The notes below the pieces were generated by a model. The model searched no databases. It was not told the DNA's origin and saw nothing but the letters and a program-made list of their open reading frames with translations. Below are positions 18,060 through 24,747 of a DNA stretch of 64,000 nucleotides, one piece after another. Made by a program: the position numbers and the translations under genes. How positions within the stretch are numbered: the first letter of the stretch is position 1; each line of letters opens with the position of its first letter. Source of the stretch: Microbacterium ureisolvens (GTDB lineage: Bacteria > Actinomycetota > Actinomycetes > Actinomycetales > Microbacteriaceae). Where the stretch lies: the NCBI RefSeq assembly GCF_015278315.1, contig NZ_JADIJE010000005.1, positions 1 to 64,000 on the forward strand, given 5' to 3'.

Positions 18060-18527
18060 ATGGCCGTCAGCGACCGGCTCGCCGAGCTCGGCATCGAGCT
18101 GCCCGACGTCGTCCCTCCGGTGGCCGCCTACGTACCCGCCAAGGCGCACGGCGACCTCGTCTACACCGCGGGTCAGCTGCCGATGGTCTCGGGCGCACTG
18201 CCCGCCACCGGGAAGGTGGGCGAGGGGCACGGCCTCGTGCCCGCGGCCGACGCCCAGTCCTACGCACGGCAGAGCGCCCTCAACGCGATCGCCGCCGCCG
18301 CTGCTGCCGTCGGGGGTGTCGACCGGCTCACCGGCGTGCTCAAGGTCACCGGGTTCGTGGCATCCGTTCCCGAGTTCACCGGACAGCCGGGCGTGATCAA
18401 CGGCGCGAGCGAGCTGCTGGGCGACGTCTTCGGCGATGCCGGCAAGCACGCCCGCTCCGCCGTGGGCGTACCCGTGCTCCCGCTGGATTCCCCCGTCGAG
18501 GTCGAGGTCGTCTTCACCTACGCCTGA
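18060..18527 (+). CDS. RidA-family (YjgF/UK114) protein
   Basis: This 155-residue protein belongs to the RidA family, whose best-known members deaminate reactive enamine/imine intermediates made by pyridoxal enzymes. LVYTAGQLP and the C-terminal EVEVVFTYA are family hallmarks. It is longer than canonical RidA (about 128 residues), and I do not see the canonical active-site arginine near residue 105, so it belongs to a divergent subfamily whose activity may differ. It starts two bases after the DUF4177-like gene and is followed by a terminator. Confidence 0.85.
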   Translation: MAVSDRLAELGIELPDVVPPVAAYVPAKAHGDLVYTAGQLPMVSGALPATGKVGEGHGLVPAADAQSYARQSALNAIAAAAAAVGGVDRLTGVLKVTGFVASVPEFTGQPGVINGASELLGDVFGDAGKHARSAVGVPVLPLDSPVEVEVVFTYA

Positions 18528-18540
18528 CCGCATGTCCCCT

Positions 18541-18573
18541 CGTTGAGCGAGCGAGGAATGAGCGAGACGAAAC
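18541..18573. repeat. Copy of a dispersed GAGCGAGCGAGG repeat
   Basis: CGTTGAGCGAGCGAGG (18541-18556) followed by AATGAGCGAGACGAAAC closely resembles the right arm of the hairpin at 12979-13004 (GTCGAGCGAGCGAGGCGAAAC). Both are intergenic and end in CGAAAC. This suggests a short interspersed repeat used near operon ends. Confidence 0.5.
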
Positions 18574-18606
18574 GCCCCGGACGGCGCGAACGCGCCCGGG
18601 GCGTTT
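18570..18606 (+). terminator. Terminator after the RidA-family gene
   Basis: AAACGCCCCGG (18570-18580) pairs with CCGGGGCGTTT (18596-18606) around a 15-base loop that can itself pair, giving A and T runs at the two ends. It lies 43 bases after the stop and could also stop leftward transcripts from acs. Confidence 0.85.
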
Positions 18607-18652
18607 CCGCTGCGGGTGCCAGAGCGCCTTTCGATCGACGACCGCGGACGAC

Positions 18653-18691
18653 AGAGCGGATGCCGCGGCCCAGGGCTGCGGCATCCGCTCT
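18653..18691 (-). terminator. GGATGCC-family terminator of acs
   Basis: AGAGCGGATGCCGC (18653-18666) pairs with GCGGCATCCGCTCT (18678-18691). It lies ten bases past the acs stop on the minus strand. Confidence 0.8.
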
Positions 18692-18700
18692 TCTCGTTCT

Positions 18701-20695
18701 CTACTTCAGCTGCGCGGAGATCACCGACATGACCGCGGTGTCGGCGAGCGTGGTCGTGTCGCCGACCTCGCGGCCCTCGGCGACGTCGCGCAGCAGGCGG
18801 CGCATGATCTTGCCGGAGCGGGTCTTGGGCAGCTCGCCGACGATGTAGACGTCGCGCGGGCGTGCGATCGGGCCGATCTGCTCGCCGACCCACCCCCGCA
18901 GCGTCTGCGCGAGGCCGTCCGGGGAGTGCGCGTCGAGGTACGACTGCTTGATGATCACGAACGCGACCACCGCCTGGCCTGTCGTCTCGTCCGATGCGCC
19001 GACGACCGCAGCCTCGGCGACCGCCTCGTTGCCCACGAGGGCCGACTCGATCTCGGTGGTCGACAGGCGGTGCCCCGAGACGTTCATCACGTCATCGACG
19101 CGGCCCAGCAGCCAGACATCGCCGTCGTCGTCGAGCCGCGCGCCGTCGCCGGCGAAGTAGTAGCCCTGCTTCTGGAACTTCTCCCAGTAGGTCTCGACGA
19201 AGCGCTCGGGATCGCCCCAGATGCCGCGCAGCATCGACGGCCACGGCTCGGTGATGACCAGGAGGCCGCCGTTGCCGTTGCCGACGTGCGTGCCGTCCTC
19301 GTCGACCACGTCGATCGAGATGCCCGGCAGCGGGACCTGCGCCGAGCCCGGCTTCGTCTCGGTCACGCCTGGGAGCGCCGAGATCATGATCGAGCCGGTC
19401 TCGGTCTGCCACCACGTGTCGACGATCGGGGCCGTCTTGCCGCCGATGATCTTGCGGTACCACATCCACGCCTCGGGGTTGATGGGCTCGCCCACCGATC
19501 CGAGCAGGCGCAGCGAAGAGAGGTCGAACTTCTTGGGAATCGCGCGGCCGAGCTTCATGAACGAGCGGATCGCGGTCGGCGCGGTGTAGAGGATGGTCAC
19601 GCCGTACTTCTGCACGATCTCCCACCAGCGGCCGGGGTGCGGGGCATCCGGTGTGCCTTCGTAGAGCACCTGCGTCGCGCCGTTGGCGAGCGGGCCGTAG
19701 GTGACGTAGCTGTGCCCGGTCACCCAGCCGATGTCGGCGGTGCACCAGTAGACGTCGGTCTCGGGGTGGATGTCGTGCACCACCTTGTTGGTGAACGCCG
19801 ACTGGGTGAGGTAGCCGCCGGAGGTGTGAAGGATGCCCTTGGGCTTTCCGGTGGTGCCCGACGTGTAGAGGATGAACAGCGGGTTCTCGGCGGGGAAGGC
19901 CTGCGCCTCGTGCTCGGCCGATGCGGCAGGCACGACGTCGTGCCACCACAGGTCGCGTCCGTCGGTCCAGTCCACCTCGTTCTCGCCGCGCTTGACGACC
20001 AGCACGTGCTCGACCGTCTCCTGCGCGCCGGTGCCGCGGTCGCCCAGGGCCAGGTCGACGGCCGGCTTCAACGGCGACACCTTGCCCTTGCGGTAGCCGC
20101 CGTCGGCGGTGATGACCAGCTTGGCGCCGGCATCGTCGATGCGGGCCCGCAGGCTGTCGGCCGAGAAGCCTCCGAACACGACGGAGTGGATCGCGCCGAT
20201 CCGGGCCACCGCGAGCATCGACGCGACGGCCTCGGGGATCATCGGCAGGTAGATCGCGACGCGGTCGCCCTGGCCGATGCCGAGGCCCTCCAGCACGTTC
20301 GCGAGGCGCTTGACCTCGTCGGTGAGCTCGGCGTACGTGACGCGACGCTCGTCGCCCGGCTCGCCCTCCCACAGCAGCGCGACCCGGTCGCCGTTGCCGG
20401 CCTCGACGTGGCGGTCCAGGCAGTTGTAGGCGACGTTGAGCTCACCGTCGGCGAACCACTGGGCGAACGGCGGGTTCGACCAGTCCAGCACCTCGGTGAA
20501 CGGCTTGTGCCAGTGCAGGGCGCGGGCCTGATCGGCCCAGAATCCGAGCCGGTCGGCTGCCGCCTGCTCGTACAGCTCCGCGTTCGCGATGGCGTTGTCG
20601 GCGAACTCGGGCGCGGGCGCGAAACGCCGGTCCTCGTTCAGCAGGTGGTCGATCTGGCTGCTTCCGGGGTGTGTGACAGCGGTCTGTTCGCTCAT
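18701..20695 (-). CDS. acs: Acetyl-CoA synthetase
   Basis: Activates acetate to acetyl-CoA through acetyl-AMP. The 664-residue protein is full length and shows the acyl-adenylate motif YTSGTTGKPKG, the WWQTETGSIMIS block, the hinge aspartate in GRVDDVMNVSGHRL and, near the C-terminus, PKTRSGKIMRRLLR, whose lysine is the one controlled by acetylation in this family. AAAGGAG (20705-20711, minus strand) precedes the ATG. The gene is monocistronic, with a terminator just past its stop, and is divergent from the 6C RNA and tad locus. Confidence 0.97.
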   Translation of the reverse strand: MSEQTAVTHPGSSQIDHLLNEDRRFAPAPEFADNAIANAELYEQAAADRLGFWADQARALHWHKPFTEVLDWSNPPFAQWFADGELNVAYNCLDRHVEAGNGDRVALLWEGEPGDERRVTYAELTDEVKRLANVLEGLGIGQGDRVAIYLPMIPEAVASMLAVARIGAIHSVVFGGFSADSLRARIDDAGAKLVITADGGYRKGKVSPLKPAVDLALGDRGTGAQETVEHVLVVKRGENEVDWTDGRDLWWHDVVPAASAEHEAQAFPAENPLFILYTSGTTGKPKGILHTSGGYLTQSAFTNKVVHDIHPETDVYWCTADIGWVTGHSYVTYGPLANGATQVLYEGTPDAPHPGRWWEIVQKYGVTILYTAPTAIRSFMKLGRAIPKKFDLSSLRLLGSVGEPINPEAWMWYRKIIGGKTAPIVDTWWQTETGSIMISALPGVTETKPGSAQVPLPGISIDVVDEDGTHVGNGNGGLLVITEPWPSMLRGIWGDPERFVETYWEKFQKQGYYFAGDGARLDDDGDVWLLGRVDDVMNVSGHRLSTTEIESALVGNEAVAEAAVVGASDETTGQAVVAFVIIKQSYLDAHSPDGLAQTLRGWVGEQIGPIARPRDVYIVGELPKTRSGKIMRRLLRDVAEGREVGDTTTLADTAVMSVISAQLK

Positions 20696-20810
20696 TGAGC
20701 GCGCTCCTTTGCGGGCTGGTGGAGGCCGAAGACTGTCGGCGAGTCTGCCAGGAAATGTACTCAGCGGCCCGGGTGCCGACTACCCCCGATAGTGGGTGGC
20801 TCGGGTGATT

Positions 20811-20839
20811 TTGGACTGGACCGATATATCAGTGAGAAT
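20811..20839 (+). promoter_or_regulatory. Candidate promoter of the 6C RNA
   Basis: TTGGAC (20811-20816) and GAGAAT (20834-20839) are 17 bases apart, immediately upstream of a 140-base folded region and pointing away from acs. Confidence 0.5.
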
Positions 20840-20845
20840 CCTCTC

Positions 20846-20994
20846 CTTTTCGTTTTGTCAGGACCCCTGCCTCGCATATGCTGACCGGTGGCCGAACATC
20901 GATTCTGGCATTGCGGCACCCGACGTCACCCCCCGAAGTTCGGGTCCGCGCACGGCGGCATCCCATTCCCCCCATGGGATGCCGCCTTCATTTA
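20846..20994 (+). ncRNA. 6C small RNA
   Basis: Two hairpins expose exactly six cytosines each. The first is GCGG/CCGC plus CCCGA/TCGGG (20913-20949) with CCCCCC at 20929-20934. The second is a perfect 13-bp stem starting GGCGGCATCCCAT (20954-20966 with 20974-20986) with CCCCCC at 20968-20973, followed by TTCATTTAT, so it doubles as the terminator. A 5' stem GTCAG/CTGAC (20857-20861 with 20881-20885) is also present. This is the layout of the actinobacterial 6C RNA, a C-rich-loop antisense regulator. Its position just before the tad ATPase gene also agrees with what I recall for Mycobacterium and Streptomyces. Ends are estimated from the promoter and terminator. Confidence 0.82.
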
Positions 20995-21107
20995 TGGGAG
21001 CGATCCCGCTGGGCGCCGGCTCCTCCACAGCGGCTCGGCGGACGCGGTCGTCCACGGATGAACTCCGGCGAAGACACGGCGGGGGAGCAGGCTCCTAGCG
21101 TCGGAGC

Positions 21108-22469
21108 ATGTCCGCACCGTTCGTCGTCCGTCGCCGCGTAACGCCCGGCGGGCGTCTCGGCGATTTCGGGGAGACGGATGCCGCGACCCGGCCGGCCGCG
21201 GCTGCGCCTGCTCGCGCCGCGGCTCGCACCGCCGCGGGTGTGGTGACAGGCGCCGCGGCGAGTGTGGCGGCGGGCGCTCCGACGCGAGTCGGAGAGGACG
21301 CTGCGACCCGACTGACGGGCGCTCCGATGCGGTGGACGAACTCTCCGACCCGGTCGGCGGAGGTGGGACCTTCGGCCGGATCACCGCCGGCGTGGATCCC
21401 ACGGCGCATCGAAGGTGAAGACGGCGCCGCCCAGCTCCCTGCATCACCCGACCAGCGCGCCGCGGTCGCCTCACGCCCGTCCACGCCGCCCGCGGGCGTC
21501 GGGGCGGCCGGCGCTGCGCCGCCCGCCGAACGGCACCCGGTGCTGACCCCCTTCGCGATGTATCTGGACGATCCCTCCGTCACGGATCTGTTCGTCAACG
21601 GCGCGGCCGGACTGTTCGTCGACCGCGGGGCGGGGGCGATCGCCGCGCGTGAGTGGCGAGCGACAGAAGAAGAGGTACGCGATCTCGCCGTCGCCCTCAT
21701 CGGTCTGGGAGGGCGACACATCGACGATGCGTCGCCCTGCGTGGACGTGCGCCTGGAAGGCGGCATCCGCGTGCATGCGGTGCTGCCGCCCATCGCGCCC
21801 GAAGGAACGGTCCTCTCCATCCGCGTGCCGCGCGCCGCGGTAGCGACCCTCACCGACCTCCAGCGGACGGGCATGTTCGACGATCGGGTGCGACGCCGCC
21901 TCGACGAGGCGATCGGCCGCCGCGAGAACCTCCTGGTGACGGGCGCCGCAGGCGCCGGCAAGACGACGCTCCTGGCGGCACTGCTCGCCGAAGCTCCGGT
22001 GGAGGAGCGCATCGTCACCATCGAGGACGTCGCCGAGCTGCGCATCCGTCATCCGCACCACGTGCGCCTCGAAGCCCGGCAGCCCAACATCGAGGGAGCG
22101 GGCGGCATCGGCCTGGCTCGACTGGTGCGCGAAGCGCTGCGGATGCGGCCGGACCGGCTGGTGGTGGGGGAGTGCCGCGGCGAAGAGGTGCGTGAGCTGC
22201 TGTCGGCGCTGAATACCGGGCACGACGGCGGAGCGGGCACGCTGCACGCCAACAGCCTGCGGGATGTGCCCGCACGGCTGGAGGCGCTGGGCGCTCTGGC
22301 CGGTCTCGATGACCGGGCTCTCGCCCGGCAGGCCGCGAGTGCGATCGGGACCGTGATCCACGTCGAGCGCGGGACCGATGGTGTGCGCCGTGTCACCGGG
22401 GTCGGACGTCCGGTCGTCGACAGCGAGGGCAGACTCGCCATCGAGGAGGAGCGATGGGGGCCGTCGTGA
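21108..22469 (+). CDS. tadA: TadA/CpaF-family pilus assembly ATPase
   Basis: This 453-residue secretion ATPase powers pilin assembly for a Flp/Tad pilus. From residue 145 on it is typical: LTPFAMYLDDPSVTDLFVNG, the Walker A VTGAAGAGKTTLLAALLAE (about residues 280-298), an Asp box, the Walker B LVVGECRGEEVRELL and a His box GHDGGAGTLHANS. The first 140 or so residues are an Ala/Arg/Thr-rich, probably disordered extension with repeated (A/S)PTR/ATR patterns, not seen in textbook TadA. The CpaE/Ssd-like gene that usually precedes it in actinobacteria is missing; the 6C RNA sits there instead. The next gene overlaps by 16 bases. Confidence 0.93.
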   Translation: MSAPFVVRRRVTPGGRLGDFGETDAATRPAAAAPARAAARTAAGVVTGAAASVAAGAPTRVGEDAATRLTGAPMRWTNSPTRSAEVGPSAGSPPAWIPRRIEGEDGAAQLPASPDQRAAVASRPSTPPAGVGAAGAAPPAERHPVLTPFAMYLDDPSVTDLFVNGAAGLFVDRGAGAIAAREWRATEEEVRDLAVALIGLGGRHIDDASPCVDVRLEGGIRVHAVLPPIAPEGTVLSIRVPRAAVATLTDLQRTGMFDDRVRRRLDEAIGRRENLLVTGAAGAGKTTLLAALLAEAPVEERIVTIEDVAELRIRHPHHVRLEARQPNIEGAGGIGLARLVREALRMRPDRLVVGECRGEEVRELLSALNTGHDGGAGTLHANSLRDVPARLEALGALAGLDDRALARQAASAIGTVIHVERGTDGVRRVTGVGRPVVDSEGRLAIEEERWGPS

Positions 22470-23563
22470 AAACCTCCTTTCGGCGACCCGTCGACGACGT
22501 GCGGCAGGCAGCGGACGTGTCTGAGACCGTGCTGCGGCTCGCCGTGCTGCTGCAGGCCGGCGTCTCACCCGCCCGCGCGTGGGGGCATCTTGCGCGCGCG
22601 GGTGATCCGGCGGCCGCTCACGTCGTGTCGTCGATGGACGACGGGATGCCGCTGGCCGAGGCCGTCGCGGCGGCCGGCACCTCCGCCTGGCGCGAGGTGG
22701 GAGCGGCATGTCAGGTCGCCGTCGTGGTCGGCGCTCCCTTGGCGGAATCGCTGCGTGGACTCGCCGTCGCACTGCGCGACGCGCAGGAGGCGGCGGACGA
22801 CGTGCGGGTGGCGCTGGCCGAGCCCGCGGGCACCGCGCGACTCATGGGCTGGCTGCCTTTCGTCGCGGTCGGCCTGGGTGCGGCGCTCGGCTTCGACACC
22901 TTCGGCACTCTGCTGACCCAGCCTCTGGGCATCGGCTGCCTGGTCGCGGGCGCGGCGCTCATCCTGCTCTCGCACGGCTGGACCTCGCGTCTGGTGCGCA
23001 GCGCACAGGCGGGCGGACGGATGCCGGGGCTCGATGCCGAGCTCATCGCCATCGCGCTGAGCGGCGGCGTCTCGATCGAGCGCGCCCGAGCAGTCGTGCG
23101 GGAGGCGAGCGCGCTGCGCGGTGGTGGTGTGCTCGCGACCCGTGCCGGCACGCGTGGCGAGAGCGGCCGCGGCGGGGCCGGGGCGCGAGGCGGCCCAGGC
23201 GGCGGCGCGGGGGCCGGAAGCTCCGGCGACGGCGCGGCGGAGACCGGCGGCGCCCAGGTCGGAGTCGGCACATCTTCCGCCGGAGCCGGCGCCGTAGACG
23301 CAGGGGCCGCCCGTGGAGCCGGCGACGACGTCGACGAAGTCCTTGCGCTGTCGCGGACGGCGGGTGTCCCCGCAGTGGAGCTCCTGCGCGCGTCTGCCGC
23401 GCACGCGCGGCATCGCGCGCGCGTGGACGGACGGCTGCGCGCAGCGAAGCTCTCGTCGAGGCTGCTCCTGCCGCTGGGAGTGTGCACGCTGCCCGCGTTC
23501 CTCCTTCTCGGAGTGGGCCCGATGCTCCTCAGCGTCATGTCGACGATGTCGGTGTCGCTGTGA
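22454..23563 (+). CDS. TadB/TadC-like pilus membrane protein (type II secretion F family)
   Basis: This 369-residue inner-membrane platform protein of the Tad pilus has a cytoplasmic N-terminal domain (LRLAVLLQAGVSPARAW, about residues 25-41), two helices (about residues 128-175), and a second cytoplasmic domain starting MPGLDAELIAIALSGGVSIERA. It ends with a hydrophobic hairpin (about residues 337-365). An approximately 75-residue Gly/Ala-rich insert (about residues 215-290) interrupts the second domain and may be disordered. A single fused F-type protein replaces the usual TadB and TadC pair. It overlaps tadA by 16 bases. Confidence 0.85.
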   Translation: MGAVVKTSFRRPVDDVRQAADVSETVLRLAVLLQAGVSPARAWGHLARAGDPAAAHVVSSMDDGMPLAEAVAAAGTSAWREVGAACQVAVVVGAPLAESLRGLAVALRDAQEAADDVRVALAEPAGTARLMGWLPFVAVGLGAALGFDTFGTLLTQPLGIGCLVAGAALILLSHGWTSRLVRSAQAGGRMPGLDAELIAIALSGGVSIERARAVVREASALRGGGVLATRAGTRGESGRGGAGARGGPGGGAGAGSSGDGAAETGGAQVGVGTSSAGAGAVDAGAARGAGDDVDEVLALSRTAGVPAVELLRASAAHARHRARVDGRLRAAKLSSRLLLPLGVCTLPAFLLLGVGPMLLSVMSTMSVSL

Positions 23564-23637
23564 TCACTCGGCCGCGGTTCGCGGTGCTCGACCAAAGCCC
23601 GGAATCCGGGGTGTGCCCGCCCCGCGCTTCGGTGCCG

Positions 23638-23671
23638 CGGCGCCCGTCCGGCGCTTCGCGCTGGGGCGCCG
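23638..23671 (+). other. Intercistronic hairpin before the pilin gene
   Basis: CGGCGCCC (23638-23645) pairs with GGGCGCCG (23664-23671), with an inner GCGCTTCGCGC fold. It sits in the 191-base gap between the F-type protein and the DUF4244 pilin, the only sizeable gap in the tad operon. It could stabilise or process the mRNA so that pilin is made in excess. The rest of the gap shows nothing else. Confidence 0.4.
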
Positions 23672-23754
23672 GACCATCATCTCGCGATCGCGCCGCTGTG
23701 CGCCTCGCCCCCAGACCGTGCCCGCACCACTGGATCCATCGAACGGAGACCCCC

Positions 23755-23997
23755 ATGTCGAAAACCCGGAACGCCACCACGATCCCGCGTCTCACGCGGC
23801 GTCGCGCGGAGCGCCTGTTCGCACCGCCGGGCGCAGAGCGCGCCGGCTCCGACGACACCGGTGCGGCGACAGCCGAGTACGCGATCGCGACCATGGCCGC
23901 TGTCGCCTTCGCCGGCCTTCTGGTCGTGATCATGCGCAGTGACGAGGTGCGCGGCATCCTGACCGAGCTCGTTCGGCGCGCGCTCACGGTGGCGTGA
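23755..23997 (+). CDS. DUF4244 protein, likely Flp-type pilin
   Basis: This 80-residue protein starts at ATG 23755 (ACGGAGA at 23743-23749 is its ribosome site). A basic N-terminal half ends in SDDTGAATAEYAIATMAAVAFAG, where TAEYA plus a single hydrophobic helix (about residues 44-63) is the Flp pilin hallmark: a prepilin processed near GAATAEYA, with the Glu of the mature N-terminus needed for assembly. The prepilin peptidase is not encoded in the window. The next gene overlaps its stop. Confidence 0.88.
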   Translation: MSKTRNATTIPRLTRRRAERLFAPPGAERAGSDDTGAATAEYAIATMAAVAFAGLLVVIMRSDEVRGILTELVRRALTVA

Positions 23998-24329
23998 TGC
24001 GGCCGCGGCTGGGCGACGACCGCGGGTCGGTCGTCGCCGAGTTCGCGGTCGCCCTCCCGGCGATCGCTCTCGTGCTCGTGGCCGGCGTCGGCGCGCTCGC
24101 GGGCGCGGGACGGCAGGTGCGGCTTCAGGACGCCGTCGCCGACGCCGCCCGACTGAGCGCGCGAGGCGAGTCCGACGACCGTGTCCGCAGTGCCGTCGCC
24201 GGGGCGGTGGAAGAGGCATCCGTCGACATCCGACCCCGCGGCGAGCTGGTGTGCGTCACCGCGTCGGCGCCCGCGCTGCTCGGCCTCACCCTGACGGCGT
24301 CCGGATGCGCGCTGGCGGGCGGCCTGTGA
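23997..24329 (+). CDS. TadE-like minor pilin
   Basis: This 110-residue protein starts at ATG 23997, whose A is the last base of the pilin stop (TGATG); a GTG one codon earlier is possible. It opens with DDRGSVVAEFAVALPAIALVLVAGVGAL, the TadE pattern with conserved Glu and one N-terminal membrane helix, followed by a small extracytoplasmic domain with two cysteines that could form a disulfide. It is the minor pilin of the tad operon. Confidence 0.87.
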   Translation: MRPRLGDDRGSVVAEFAVALPAIALVLVAGVGALAGAGRQVRLQDAVADAARLSARGESDDRVRSAVAGAVEEASVDIRPRGELVCVTASAPALLGLTLTASGCALAGGL

Positions 24330-24363
24330 CCTCGCTCGCGCGGGCCGCACCGAAGGTCGCCTG

Positions 24364-24708
24364 ATGGCGGGGACGATGGTGGCCGTGGGAGCCGTCGCGG
24401 CATGCGCCGTCCTCGCGAGCGGCCTCGCTGCGGTCGGCGCCGCGGCGGTCGCCGGTCAGCGTCTCTCGGCGGCAGCCGACGCGAGCGCGCTCGCCGCAGC
24501 GGATGCCGCCTCGGGCGCCGTGCCCGGGATCCCGTGCGAGCGAGCGGGCGAGATCGCCGTCGCCCACGGCGCCGAACTCGAGGCGTGTGAGCTGGACGAG
24601 CTCATCGCCACGGTGACCGTTTCGACGCGGTTGGGTCCGCTCGAAGCCCTGGCCTCGGCTCGTGCCGGACCACCCCCTGATTCCGGCTCACAGCGCCCGC
24701 ACCGATGA
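24364..24708 (+). CDS. Rv3654c-like TadE/TadG-type pilus protein
   Basis: This 114-residue protein has a single N-terminal hydrophobic segment (about residues 4-30) followed by QRLSAAADASALAAADAASG, typical of the last small gene of actinobacterial tad loci (Rv3654c-like). Two cysteines are present after the helix region. The 35-base gap from the TadE-like gene holds no clear ribosome site, so the ATG at 24364 is the most likely but not the only possible start. The C-terminus is proline-rich and hydrophilic. topA follows at once. Confidence 0.75.
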   Translation: MAGTMVAVGAVAACAVLASGLAAVGAAAVAGQRLSAAADASALAAADAASGAVPGIPCERAGEIAVAHGAELEACELDELIATVTVSTRLGPLEALASARAGPPPDSGSQRPHR

Positions 24709-24747
24709 GTGGCGTGTATGGTTTGCGTCGAAGAAAGGACGCCCCCG

